Assembly (NCBI RefSeq): GCF_932274485.2
Contig: NC_065882.2
Coordinates: forward strand, 35,930,593-35,994,592
Direction of reading: 5' to 3'
Length of the DNA stretch: 64,000 bases
Origin: Patella vulgata
Lineage: Eukaryota; Mollusca; Gastropoda; Patellidae
A program made the translations under genes and the position numbers. The notes below the pieces were generated by a model that searched no databases, was not told the DNA's origin, and was given only the letters and a program-made list of their open reading frames with translations. This document shows positions 11,795 to 25,137 of this stretch, piece by piece (positions within the stretch are counted from its first letter, which is position 1; the number at the start of each line of letters is the position of its first letter).

Positions 11795-13340
11795 TTTTAC
11801 AAAAAACTTTTTTATTTATGAATATTTTTTAGTCGTGTTTTACACAAAATTAACGAGTCATCTGACTTGGGCAAAAATGTGATATTTTTTTGTCTCAGTA
11901 ATTTTCCTTGGCCGCCATTGGCTAATTCAGTTTTTCAGTCCTAGATTAATTATTTATTGCTCGATTTGTATAAAACAAAGTTCATATACTCCGTTGTCTC
12001 AATTGCCATTTTGTTTGTTACCGATAGATATATCTGTCGGCACCGGAAGTGGTTTATTTTTACCAAAAACAACAATTTTGACAGTTAGGTACCATTTTTC
12101 GAAAGCAAATATTATTTGTTTAAAAAATTGATATAACTAAAAGAGTGTGCCCTTTAAAGGCGCACAAAATGTTGGGATCGTTTTTTTTAATTTCGATTTC
12201 ATTTTCGAGCAAATTCGATTAAGAGGTGAAAAAAGGTGTAAAATTGACCTATTTACAACCCATTCAGGCTTTTCAGATTTTAAAATATTTCTACGTAACT
12301 TTTATAAACTTGTAGCTATAAACCATACGAAGAAAATGTATGTTAAAATTAGTTTGTAATATAAGCAGTTAGCTAGAAATGGGCAATTTTGCATAAGTCA
12401 CTGTTTTCGTTATTTTGCCTGTAAAATAGTCAATTATTATTAGATTTTCACAAAAATGACACCATTTGATTCAAAAAGCAAGTATGCGTCGTATCAAATT
12501 GATTACAATTTAAAAGTGACGCCATTTTGTCAAAAAATGCATTTTTAACTTTTAAAATCAATATTTTTTTCAACCAAGAATTCTTTAATATGTATTAATA
12601 ATTTTAACTTTTGGTTTATATTCACATATTAATAAAATTCATAAGGTCATATAGATTTCACAAAATTGTTTCTAACTTGTTCAGTTGCGGAGAAATAGGC
12701 GATTTACAACAGGTCACTTTTCAAGGTTTTTGGTCCATAAAAGTGTCAATTATTATTCGAATTTCATAAATATTTTCACTGTGTGATACCTAATGCCATT
12801 TACAATTTCATACAAGTAATTATCGCCGGAAGTAACGTCATTTCGGCAAAAACTGTATTTTTAGCCTTCAAAACAGATATTTTATTCAAATGGGTCTGAT
12901 TTGTAATGTTTTTAAAATTATGATATTTGATTCCAATCAACAAATAGATTGAACCCATACGATCATACAGATATCAGAAAATGATTTCTAACTTGTACGG
13001 TTGCAGAGAAATAGACGGTTTTCTACAAGTCACTTTTCAAGGTTTTTGGTCTATAAAAGTGGCAATTATTATTCGATTTACATAAAAATGTTCACCATGT
13101 GATGCCTTATGCCATTTCTGATTTCATAAAACTAATTGAACATTTTCATTATCACCGGAAGTACTGTACACTTACATGTAACAAATGTATAAAATGAATT
13201 GATATTGATGGATTTGGTTGATTCGGCGTCCATTTTATTTGATGTGTGCAATGCTTGTGTGGAAACCTGTTTAATGGTTTCATTGGTACCGGAAGTGACA
13301 TATGTTTAGGGTAACGTGGCACCGGTGAAACCGTAATCAT
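11795..13340. repeat. 1.5 kb dispersed block, copy 1, with ~310-bp internal repeats
   Basis: It begins TTTTTACAAAAAACTTTTTT and ends GTGAAACCGT, and matches 22810-24165. Inside are about three diverged ~310-bp repeats, recognised by CTAACTTGTNCGGTTGC, GAAATAGACGGTTTTC and CAAGTCACTTTTCAAGG. Each repeat holds an ACCGGAAGT or GCCGGAAGT word. No gene seen. Confidence 0.7.
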
Positions 13341-13552
13341 AAAAATATTCGATATTAAAAAAAAAAGTAAAAAACCAGTAAAAATCGGTGCTCTTGCAAA
13401 AATCGGGATTTCACCGTCGGGTGTGACCGGATCAAAACACCTAAAGTATCGTTTGGTAGCTCGATGAATGGGCTATTGTATGACACACTTTCTGTCTGAT
13501 TCCTGAAAGCCGGTTCAGTGCTGCTTGCAGGTCTAGTTATTATTATTTTTTT

Positions 13553-16500
13553 CCGCTGCAGCCTATTTCTCCATGATCGGAACCAAATTTTCTATTGGGA
13601 AACCATGTGGTGGCTACTCCTTAAAACAATTTTGAAACTTCTGCGCAGACCGGAAGTGGCCGAATTTCGTGCGGTGCATAAAAATTAAAAAACGGCCGTA
13701 CCTTCGTCAATTCTGTACCTATTTTCATACAAATGACATTTTCAGAAACCCTGAGTCTTTTCTCGGACGATAGCAGTTGAAAATTTCGAAATTTCGAAAC
13801 TTCGTCGGTGACTTCTAGGGTTCGAAAAATGAAAATTTTTGTTTAAAACACAATTTTTGTTATTTTTCAAAATTTTCAAATTTGACCTACATTTTTGGAT
13901 ACCTGAAGACCATCCGATACCAGAAATATAAGTTTCATTCCGAGTTATCGCCCTTTATTTTTCGATTTTTTTCGAATTTTCTGCCCATTTCCCAACCCTT
14001 ATATTTATGGGAAAGGATAAATCGATAGTTCTGAAATTCCTGGAACATAAAGCTATATAGTCAGACCGCTGCATAAAGCAATTTCAAAAACGATCCGGAA
14101 ACCGGAAGTAGTCGAAATAATGATAGATATTTCGAAACAAATGCAAAAAATGGGTGTTTTGGGGAAAAACTTGATTTCTCCGTCCAGTATCAATGGATTA
14201 AACGAATTACACTTTCGTTGAGTGGCCCGAGGAATGGACTGTCGAATGATGCCCAATTTATACGGATACTGTTACCAAGCAGCAAAATATGACAAGCAGA
14301 AAATCAAGTATTTTCTGATTTGGAGCGCATTTGGACGCCTGTATCTCGAAATCTTAACCGCAACTTTTTTTTTTACTTTCTCTATCGAGAGTCCATTCGA
14401 TAGTCTTGTGAATTATGCCATCCAATAAGACTTTGAAATGTCTGGAATACGATAAAAAAAGGGACTGAAAATCGAAAAAAGTCGAAAAATCGTGAAATTT
14501 TGCAAAATGCCCTATTACTTTATTATTTAAACAAATTTTTACAAAAAGATTACAGATTCGGATAGCTGACCTAATTATGATTCTAACGATGTATAATATG
14601 TATTGAGTTATTGAAATTTAATTTTCGATATTTTGACATTTTTGCATTTTTGGCACCGGAAGTATTCAAAAAATGTAAATTAATTGCCCAAACTGGTTAT
14701 TAAAACTATTCCGACAATAATCTCCATACCGGAAGTATTCAAAAAATGTAAAAAATAGGTTAAAAAATTGTCGCTCTTGCGAAAAGCTGGATTTCTCGGT
14801 CAGATATTACAGGACCAAAAGAAGTAAAGTGTCTTTGGATAGCCCCATTAATGGACTATTATATGGCAACTCAATGGTACGATTTCGATGGTTAGAAAAT
14901 AAATTGTGGTACGCCGAAAATCTAGTATTTTCCGTTTTTGGAGCCTTTTTAGACGTCTTTTTCTCGAAAACGACAACGCTATGGCGTGAGTCCAACAATA
15001 AAAGCATTGAAATAAAATAAGTTGTCCAAAAAGAGCCTCAATCTTGGAAAAAAGTTGAAAAATCCTTAGATTACTGAAAATGATCTTCTAATTTTCTTTC
15101 TTTGGAAAACAGCTGAATGAATTATTCTGAAACTTCTTGTACAGAAGGTAAGGTAACCAAACAACTTGTTAAAGCTATCCCGACAATGATCCATAAAACG
15201 GAAGTAGTCGAAAAAATTTCGGATATTTTGAGAGAAAAAAAACCGTAAAAAAAAAAAAAAAAAAATGGAGATCTTGCGAAAAAAAGTGATTAATACGCCA
15301 GATTTCACCGAATCAAAACAATTTTATCTGATCAGATAATGTAATATATCATTACAGAGCCCTGCCGCTATTTAATTGCCCAAACTGGTTATTAAAACTA
15401 TTCCGACAATAATCTCCATACCGGAAGTATTCAAATAATGAAAAAAAGGTTAAAAAAATTGTCGCTCTTGCGAAAAGCTGGATTTGTCGGTCAGATATTA
15501 CCGGACCAAAAGAAGTAAAGTGTCTTTGGATAGCCCCATTAATGGACTATTATATGGCATCTCAATGGTACAATGGTTAGAAAATAAATTGTGGTACGCC
15601 GAAAATCTAGTATTTTCCGTTTTTGGAGCCTTTTTAGACGTCTTTTTCTCGAAAACGACAACTCCGATTTTCCTGAAACTTTTTTTAACGCAGAGTCCTA
15701 GGGGTGGACTATGGCGTGAGTCCAACAATAAAAGCATTGAAATAACATAAGTTGTCCAAAAAGAGCCTCAATCTTGGAAAAAAGTTGAAAAATCCTTACA
15801 TTACTGAAAATGATCTTCTAATTTTCTTTCTTTGGAAAACAGCTGAATGGATTATTCTGAAACTTCTTGTACAGAAGGTAAGGTAACCAAACAACTTGTT
15901 AAAGCTATCCCGACAATGATCCAAAAAACGGAAGTAGTCGAAAAAATTTCGGATATTTTGAGCAAAAAAACGTAAAAATTAAAAAAAATGGAGATCTTGC
16001 GAAAAAAGTGATTACTACGCCAGATTTCACCGAATCAAAACAACTAAAGTGTAATTGGATAGTTCCAACAATGGACAATCTTATGAGATCTAAATGGTAA
16101 AAATTCGCCGGTTAGGCAATATATAATGGAACGCTGAAAATCTATTATTTTCCTTTTTGGAGCCTATTCAGACGCCTATATTTCAAAAACTTCTCTTATT
16201 TCCTTTCTTACACTTCTGTTACTTAGAGTCCTAACTGTGGTCTATGGTGTGAATCCAAATTTAAAAGCCTCAATATAGTATAAATGGTCCAAAAGAGCCA
16301 CAATCTTTGAAAAGAAGTCGAAAAATCGTTATATCTGTAAAACTGTCCAATGGATTTTTCTGAAACTTCTGGTACAGGAAATTAAGTTCCCATACCACTT
16401 GTTAAATCTATCCCAATAATGATCCGTAAACAGGAAGTAGTCAAATAAATATTCGATATTTAAAAAATTAAAAGACAGTAAAAAAAATCGGTGCTCTTGC

Positions 16501-16639
16501 AACAATCGGGATTTCACCGTCGGGTGTGACCGGATCAAAACATCTAAAGTATCGTTTGGTAGCTCGATAAATGGGCTATTGTATGACACACTTCCTGTCT
16601 GATTCCTGAAAGCCGGTTCAGTGCTGCTTGCAGGTCTAG
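13553..16639. repeat. Higher-order array unit 3 (chimeric)
   Basis: The first 1.77 kb follows unit 0 almost base for base, including its internal deletion. At 15319-15322 it switches, in the middle of a subunit, to sequence matching unit 1 from ATTTTATCTGATCAGATAAT onward, so one subunit is present twice. This is what unequal exchange between array units would leave. The tail GCTTGCAGGTCTAG is intact. Confidence 0.7.
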
Positions 16640-16655
16640 TTATTATTATTTTTTA

Positions 16656-19600
16656 CCGCTGCAGCCTATTTCTCCATGATCGGAAACAGATATCGATCTG
16701 GAACCAAATTTTCTATCGGGAAACCAGGTGGTGGCTACTCCTTAAAACAATTTTGAAACTTCTGCGCAGACCGGAAGTGGCCGAATTTCATGCGGTGCAT
16801 AAAAATTAAAAAACGGCCGTAGCTTCGTCAATTCTGTACCTATTTTCAACAAATGACATTTTCGGAAACCCCGAATCTTTTCCGAGATAATGGCTATCTC
16901 ACATTTTTCAATTTCGAACATTCTTCTATGGCTTTTGTCGTTCGAATTTTGAAAATACGTTGTTTACGAGACAATTTTTGTTATTTTTGAAAATTTTCAA
17001 ATTTGACCTACATTTTTGGATACCTGAAGACCATCCGATTCCAGAAATATAAGTTTCATTCCGAGTTGTTGCCCTTTATTTTTCGATTCTTTTCGAATTT
17101 TCTGCCCATTTCCAAACCCTTATATTTTTTGGAAAGGATAAATCGATATTTCTGAAAGTCCTGGAACATAAAGCTATATAGTCAGACCGCTGCATAAAGC
17201 AATTTCAACAACGATCCGGAAACCGGAAGTAGTCGAAATAATGACAGATATTTTGAAAAAAACGCAATAAATGGGTGTTTTGGGGAAAATATGACACACT
17301 GAAAATCAAGTATTTTCTGATTTTTAGCGTTTTTGGACGCCTGTATCTCGAAAACGGCTCCAGGGATTTTCTTAAACTTTCCCTATCGAGAGTCCCTCCC
17401 GTAGTCTTGTGCATGAATCAATCCAATAAGACATTGAAATGTCTGGAATAGGTAAAATAACGGACTGAAAATCGAAAAAAGTTGAAAAATCGTGAAATTT
17501 TGGAAAATGCTCCATTACTTTATTTTTTAAACAATTTTTTACAAAAAAGTTACACATTCAGATAGCTGACCTAATTACGATTCTAACGATGTATAATATG
17601 TATTGATATATTGACATTTTTGCATTTTTGGCACTATTGAACTTAGGATTTCCCAGCGACATTTTATCTGATCAGACAATGTAATATATCATTACATAGC
17701 CCTGTGGCGATTTGATAAGCCAATCCAGTTATTAAAACTATCCCGACAAGAATCTCCATACCGGAAGTATTCAAAAAATGAAGAAAAAGGGTTTAAAAAA
17801 TAGCGCTCTTGCGAAAAACTTGATTTCTCCATCAGATGTTAGCGGACCAAAAGAACTTGAGTGTCGCTGGATAGCCCCATTAATGGACTATCATATGACA
17901 TCTGAATGATACGATTTAGATGGCTAGAAAATAAATTATGGTACGCCGAAAATCTAGTATTTTCCGTTTTGGAGCATTTTGAGACGCCATTTTCTCGAAA
18001 ACGACAACTATGATTTTTCTTAAACTGTGGCTATTTTATAAGCCAATCCGGTTATTAAACTATCCCGACAATAATCTCCATACCGGAAGTATTCAAAAAA
18101 TGAAGAAAAAAAGTAAAAAAAGATAGCGCTCTTGCAAAAAACTTGATTTCTCCATCAGATGTTAGCCCCATTAATAGACTATCATATGACATCTGAATGA
18201 TACGATTTAGATGGATAGAAAATAAATTAATGGTATGCCGAAAATCTAGTATTTTCCGTTTTGGAGCATTTTGAGACGCCATTTTATAGAAAACGACAAC
18301 TACGATTTTTCTTAAACTATTATGGACTATGGCGTGAGTCCAAAAATAAAAGCATTGAAATAATATAAGTGGTCCAAAAAGAGACTCAATCTTGGAAAAA
18401 AAGTTGAAAAATCCTTACATTACTGAAAATGATCTTCTAATTTTCTTTCTTTGGAAAACAGCTGAATGGATTATTCTGAAACTTCTTGTACAGAAAGTAA
18501 GGTAACCAAACAACTTGTTAAAGCTATCGCGACAATGATCCAAAAACCGGAAGTAGTCGAAAAAATTTCCGATATTTTGAGGGAAAAAAACGTAAAAAGT
18601 AAAAAAATGGCGATTTTGCGAAAAAAGTGATTACTACGCCAGATTCCACCGAATCAAAACAACTAAAGTGTCATCGGATAGTTCGAACAATGGACGATCT
18701 TATGACATCTAAATGGTAAAAATTTGCGGGTTAGGCAATATATAATGGAATGCTGAAAATCTATTATTTTCTTTTTTTGAGCCTATTCAGACGCTTTTAT
18801 TTCGAAGATTTCTCTTATTTCCTTTCTTAAACTTATGTTACTTAGAGTCCTAACGGTGGGCTATGGTGTGAATCCAAATTTGAAAGCCTCAATATAGTAT
18901 AAATGGTCCAAAAAGGGCCACAATCTTTGAAAAAAATCGAAAAATCGTTATATCTGTAAATCTGCTTCTAATGGTATAAGGGAGGTAAAACTGTCCAATG
19001 GATCTTTCTGAAACTTCTGGTACAGGAAATTAAGTTCCCATACCACTTGTTAAATCTATCCCGATAATGATCCGTAAACAGGAAGTAGTCAAAAAAATAT
19101 TCGATATTTAAAAAAAAGACAGTAAAAAAATCGGTGCTCTTGCAACAATCTGGAACCAAATTTTCTATTGGGAAACCATGTGGTGGCTACTTGATAAAAC
19201 AATTTTGAAACTTCTGCGCATACCGGAAGTAACTGAATTTTGTACTTTTTTCCGGAATTGAAAATCGGCCGTGGTTTCGTCAATTCTTTACCTATTTTCA
19301 AACAAATGACATTTTCGGAAACCCCGAATCTTTTCCGAGATAATGGCTATCTCACATTTTTCAATTTCGAACATTCATCTATGGCTTTTGTCCTTCGAAT
19401 TTTGAAAATACGTTGTTTACGAGACAATTTTTGTTATTTTTCAAAATTTTCAAATTTGACCTACATTTTTGGATACCTGAAGACCATCGGATTCCAGAAA
19501 TATAAGTTTCATTTCGAGTTATCGCCCTTTATTTTTCGATTTTTTTCGAATTTTCTGCCCATTTTCCAACCCTTATATTTTTGGGAAAGAATAAATCGAT

Positions 19601-22393
19601 ATTTCTGAAAGTCCTGGAACATAATTAAAGCTATATAGTCAGACCGCTGGATAAAGCAATTTCAACAACGGTCCGGAAACCGGAAGTAGTCGAAATAATG
19701 TCCGATATTTCGAAAAAAAAAACGCAAAAAAAGGGTGTTTTGGGGAAAAACTCGCTTTCTATGTCCAATATCAATGGATTAAACAAATTAAGCTTTCGTT
19801 GAGTGGCCCGAGGAATGGACTGTCGTATGATGCCCAATTTACACGGATACTATGACCAAGCAGCAAGATATGACAAGCTGAAAATCAAGTATTTTCTGAT
19901 TTAGAGCGTTTTTGGACGCCTTTATCTCAAAAACTTAACCTACGATTTTTTTTTAACTTTCTCTATCGAGAGTCCATTCGATAGTCTTGTGCATGTAACC
20001 ATCCAATAAGAGTTTGAAATGTCTGGAATAGGTTAAAAAAGGGACTGAAAATCGAAAAAAGTCGAAAATTCGTGAAATTTTGGAAAATGCTATATTATTT
20101 TATTATTTAATCAGATTTTTACGAAAAGGTTACACATTCAGATAGCTGACCTAATTACGATTCTAACGATGTATAATATGTATTGAGTTATTGAAATTTA
20201 ATTTTCGATATTTTGACATTTTTGAATTTTTGGCACTTTTGAACATGGGATTTCTCAGGGCTATTTTATCTGATCAGATAATGTAATATATCATTACAGA
20301 GCCCTGTAGCTATCTAATTGCACAAAATTGGTTATTAAAACTATCCCGACAATAATCTCCATACCGGACGTATTCAAAAAATGAAGAAAAAAAGTTAAAA
20401 AGAAATAGCGCTCTTGCAAAAAACTTGATTTCTCCATCAGATGTTAGCGGACCAAAAGAACTAAAGTGTCGCTGGATAGCCCCATTAATGGACTATCATA
20501 TGACATCTGAATGATACGATTTAGATGGCTAGAAAATAAATTATGGTACGCCGAAAATCTAGTATTTTCCGTTTTGGGGCATTTTGAGACGCCATTTTCT
20601 CGAAAACGACAACTACGATTTTTCTTAAACTGTGGCTATTTTATAAGCCAATCCGGTTATTAAACTATCCCGACAATAATCTCCATACCGGAAGTATTCA
20701 AAAAATGAAGAAAAAAAGTTATAAAAAAATAGCGCTCTTGCAAAAAACTTGATTTCTCCATCAGATGTTAGCGGACCAAAAGAACTTGAGTGTCGCTGGA
20801 TAGCCCCATTAATAGACTATCATATGACATCTGAATGATACGATTTAGATGGATAGAAAATAAATTATGGTATGCCGAAAATCTAGTATTTTCCGTTTTG
20901 GAGCATTTTGAGACGCCATTTTATAGAAAACGACAACTACGATTTTTCTTAAATTATTATGGACTATGGCGTGAGTCCAAAAATAAAAGCATTGAAATAA
21001 TATAAGTGGTCCAAAAAGAGACTCAATCTTTGAAAAAAAGTTGAAAAATCCTTAAATTACTGAAAATGCTCTTCTATTTTTCATTCTTTGGAAAATAGCT
21101 GAATGGATTTTTCTGAAACTTCTTGTACAGAAGGTTAGGTAACCAAACAACTTGTTAAAACTATCCCGACAATGATCCAAAAACCGGAAGTAGTCGAAAA
21201 AAATATCCAATATTTTGAAAAAAAAACACATAAAAAGTAAAAAAAAATGGTGATCTTGCGAAAAAAGTGATAACTACGCCAGATTTCACCGAATCAAAAC
21301 AACTAAAGTGTCATTGGATAGCCCGAACAATGGACGATCGTATGACATCTAAATGGTAAAAATTCGCTGGTTAGGCAATATATAATGGGACGCTGGTATT
21401 TTCATTTCTTGGGGCTATTCAGATGCTTTCATCCTGAAAACTTCTCTTATTTCCTTTCATAAACTTCTGTTACTTAGAGTCCTAACGGTGGCCTTGGGTG
21501 TGAATCCAAATTTAAAAGCTCAATTCACATTTTTGGAAACCCTGAATCTTTTCCGAGACAATGGCTATCTCACATTTTTCAATTTCGAACATTCACCTAT
21601 GGCTTTTGTCGTTCGAATTTTCAAATTAAGTTATTTAGGAGACAATTTTTGTAATTTTTCAAAATTTTGAAATTTGATCTACATTTTTGGATACCTGAAG
21701 GCAATCCGATTCCAGTAATATGACTTTCATTCAGAGTTATCGCCCTTTATTTTTCGAATTTTCTGCCCATTTTGTTTTACGGTCGAATCGACGTTTCTGA
21801 AACTTCTGGAACATGAAGTTATAGGCCAAAACCAACTGATAAAGATATTTCGACAAGGATCCTTAAACCGAAAGTGGTCGAAAACAGTTTTGTTTTACGG
21901 TCGAATTGACGTTTGTGAAACTTCTGGAACATGAAGTTATAGGCCAAAACCAACTGACAAAGCTATTTCGACAAGGATCCTTAAACCGAAAGTGGTCGAA
22001 AACATGTGGTCTAGGATGTGAATCCAAATTTAAAAGTCTCAATATAGCATAAATGGTCCAAAAAGGGCCACAATCTTTGAAAAAAGTCGAAAAATTGTTA
22101 TATCTTCTTCTAATGGTAAAAGGGAGATAACACATTGGCATCAGACAACCAATTATTTGCTAAATATCGTTAAATATCTTCTAAATTTCCTTTCTTTTAA
22201 AACAGTCCAATGGATCTTTCTGAAACTTCTGGTACGGGAAGTTAAGTTCCCATACCATCTATCCCAACAATGATCCGTAAACCGGAAGTAGTCGAAAAAA
22301 TCGGTGCCCTTGCAAAAATCGTGATTTCACCGTCGGGTGTGACCGAATCAAAACATCTAAAGTATCGTTTGGTAGCTCGATGAATGGTGTATT
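16656..22393. repeat. Higher-order array unit 4 (5.7 kb, with internal duplications)
   Basis: It starts with the normal head. Two head-like stretches follow: GAAACCCCGAATCTTTTCCG near 16865 and again near 19320. Partial subunits beginning AAGCCAATCCGGTTATTAAA occur near 18041 and 20647. A 118-bp tandem duplication lies at 21773-22008. The usual tail is missing; the unit runs into hairpin modules near 22393. Copies here are more diverged from units 0-3 than those are from each other. Confidence 0.65.
21773..22008. repeat. 118-bp tandem duplication
   Basis: TGTTTTACGGTCGAATCGAC starts at 21773 and recurs from 21891 with few differences, each ending GTGGTCGAAAACA or close to it. Confidence 0.8.
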
Positions 22394-22480
22394 ATACTTT
22401 CGTCTGAAAGCCCATTGAGATTACTAAAATTATTAGGCTTTCGTCTGACAGCCTATTGAGATTACTAAAATTATTATTAT
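22394..22480 (-). repeat. Hairpin modules at the right edge of the large array
   Basis: Two shortened modules (CTTTCGTCTGAAAGCCC and GGCTTTCGTCTGACAGCC), each followed by ATTACTAAAATTATTA, close the array in the same orientation as those at 3412 and 5689. Confidence 0.6.
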
Positions 22481-24165
22481 TAGGGTTTTACACTGCGTTA
22501 AGATTATTATTCTTCTTCTTATTATTCCAATTCCATTAGATCTCAGCAACTGCTTGTCGGATCGTTACGATTTCTTCGGTTTTACTGGGAAAGTGGGTGT
22601 GACTTAGAGGATAAAGCTATTTTGAACGTTCTGCGACAATGCGAAATATCCGAAATCACCGAAGCTATAATTTTAACAATAATCATTGGATTTTAACTTT
22701 CGATACATTTTGGCATAGCCGGAGACAGGGCACATAGCTACGCTACTTTTGATTTTTGATTTTCGGCAAATCTTCGCGGAGATTAGGCGCCAAATTTAGA
22801 AAATTTAAATTTTTACAAAAAACTTTTTTATTTTATTTATTTTACACAGAACTAAAGAGCCATCTGACTTGAGCAAAAATGTGAATTTTGTTTTGTCTCA
22901 GTGATTTTCCTTGGACGCCATTGGCTAATTCAGTTTTTAATTATTTATTGTTCGATTTGTATAAACCAAAGTTCATATGCTCTGTTGTCTCAATTGTCAT
23001 TTTTTTTTCTTACCGGTAGAGTTATCTGTCGGCACCGGAAGTAGCGTAATTTTACCAAAAACTACTATTTTGAGTTAGGTACCATTTTTCGAAAGCAAAT
23101 ATTATTTTTTTTAAAAACTGATATAACTAAAAGAGTGTGCCCCTTAAAGGCGCAAAAAAGTGTGAGCTCAGTTTTTTTTTAATTAAGTCACTGTTTTCGT
23201 TATTTTGCCTGTAAAATAGTCAATTATTATTGGATTTTCACAAAACTGACATCATTTGATTCAAAAAGCAATTAGTATGCGTCATATCAAATTGTTTACA
23301 ATTTAAAATTGACACCGGAAGTGACACCATTTCTACAAAAACTGCATTTTTAACTTTTAAAATCAATATTTTTTCCAACTAAGAATTATTTAATATGTAT
23401 TAATAATTTGAACTTTTGGTTTAAATTCACATATTAATAAAATTCATACGGTCATGTAGATATCATAAAATTGTTTCTAACTTGTTCGGTTGCTGAGAAA
23501 TAGACGGTTTTCTACAAGTCACTTTTGAACGTTTTTGGTTCATATAAGTGTCAATTATTATTCAATTTTCATAAAATTTTCATCATGTGATGCCTAATGT
23601 CAAAGACGACGTTATAAAGCTAATTTAACATTTATAGTATCACCGGAAGTAATGTCATTTTGGCAAAAACTGAATTTTTAACCTTCAAAACAGATATTCT
23701 ATTCAAATGAGTCTGATTTGTAATGTTTTTAAAACTATGATATTTGATTCCAATCAACAAATAGAATGAACCCATACGATCATACAGATACCACAAAATG
23801 GTGTCTAACTTGTACGGTTACAGAGAAATAGACGATTTTCCACAAGTCACTTTTCAAGGTTTTTGGTCTATAAAAGTGGCAATTATTATTCGATTTACAT
23901 AAATTTTTTAAAATGTGATGATGTCATTTCTGATATCATAAAACTAATTTAACATTTTCATTATCACAGGACAGGAAGTAATGTAATTTTGTCAGGATCA
24001 CTTACATGTAACAAATGTATGAAATGAATTGATTTGTGGATTTGGTTGATTCTGCGTCCATTTTATTTCATGTGTGCAATGCTTATGTGGAAACCTGTTT
24101 AACGATTTCATTGGTACCGGAAGTGACATAAGTTCAAGGGTAACGTGGCACCAGTGAAACCCGTC
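22481..24165. repeat. 1.5 kb dispersed block, copy 2, with its own head
   Basis: A head of (ATT)n and CTTCTTCTTATTATTCC followed by GATCTCAGCAACTGC leads into sequence matching 11795-13340 from about 22810. Markers ACCGGAAGTAGC, ACCGGAAGTGAC, ACCGGAAGTAATG and ACCGGAAGTGACAT occur at the homologous places. It ends GTAACGTGGCACCAGTGAAAC. The head differs from that of the large units, so this may be the fuller form of a second, related family. Confidence 0.6.
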
Positions 24166-24189
24166 ATTACTGCATCGTAGTTTTTTTTT

Positions 24190-24620
24190 GTCATATATTG
24201 TTTATGTGATTTTTTAAACAAAAACTTGAATTAAACATTACACCTATATTTCTGGCTGACTGACAAGTGACAATGCAAACATCTCCTGCTTGTATGGATA
24301 GATCAAAATAAAACTTTTTCCTGTTTAAAGAAGACCCAATAACCAAATGTTCTGTTTTATCTGCACCAAGTTTCAAATAATTGTTGTTCATCCAGATTTT
24401 AATGTCTGCAATACGAGTTTTCAAAATTTAGCTTTGAAAGTCACTTTTGATATGTATGAACGAAATGTACAATTGTGTATCATCCTCAATCCGCATGTAG
24501 ATAAAATAATAATTCATGATGTCTTACTATGAAACCAAGTGGTTTAGTGTTTAAGCTAAGCAAGATCAGTCCAAGGATGAACCATTGGGGTACACCGGAA
24601 GCCACAACAGAAGGGCTAGA
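24190..24620 (-). pseudogene. CR1-like LINE reverse transcriptase relic
   Basis: Read on the minus strand, this decayed frame gives SGVPQWFILGLILLSLNTKP, which corresponds to the GVPQGSxLGPxLF motif of CR1-group reverse transcriptases. Next comes LLFYLHAD, where YADDTQLY is expected; the second catalytic Asp is lost to stops. After a frame change the read continues with IKIWMNNNYLKLGADKTEHLVIGS and SARNIGVMFNSSF, the thumb-side motifs (W-N-LKL-DKTE and ARNLGVxFDxxL). Both the endonuclease side and the 3' end are absent. Family membership is well supported by motif order; the clade (CR1 rather than L2 or RTE) is less sure. Confidence 0.75.
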
Positions 24621-25137
24621 AGTAAAGGTCTAAAAAAAGACACAATTTCCCAGAAAAATCTTTTTTCGCCAATTTTCGAACCTCTGTATAGAACACTGGA
24701 ATCACTTTTGCCTTGTTCACATTCTAATTAGCCAGGAAACAACATTTCTTTTCATGAATAACTTTTTTCCATAAAATAAAAAAAAAAATAAAAAAAATGC
24801 CCAAAAGTTACATTTTGTTTGAATTTTGTCGACAGTAGACCCCTCTAAAAAATTTTTTTATTCTTTTATTTATTTTTTTCTGATCAATTCCAACATAAAT
24901 TGAGGGTAGCCCCATAACTTTTCAAAATTTTGCAAAATAAGGACCACCCTAATGACTAGGCAATAATTATTCATATTCATATCTCTAAATGAATCCACCA
25001 TAAGTAAGAAAAGCATATAGATTACCCAAATGGCTTGCTATTTTGTTATCAGATTATTTTATTAAAGCAAGCAACAGACATTTTGCCCCTATATTGGTTT
25101 TCCTTACTCTGTAAATTAATATATTGCTTGATCCAGT
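24621..25137. other. Unassigned AT-rich DNA
   Basis: A-rich and T-rich runs (for example 24777-24798) and no supported gene. It might include degraded LINE flank, but I can show nothing specific. Confidence 0.5.

Larger units (their letters stand above)
8498..13536. repeat. Higher-order array unit 2 (5.0 kb, expanded by insertions)
   Basis: Head and tail match unit 1. The expansion is due to an extra ~0.5 kb subunit near 10030-10540, a 229-bp MITE at 10564-10792, a 353-bp tandem duplication at 11000-11643 and the 1.5 kb block at 11795-13340 that also occurs at 22810-24165. Unit sequence resumes near 13330 with TAAAAATATTCGATATT. Confidence 0.7.

Noticed and set aside
18968-19608. 122-codon frame FPELKIGRGFVNSLPIF and neighbours in array unit 4
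   Set aside because: Part of a unit head that is also present, in non-open form, in other units.
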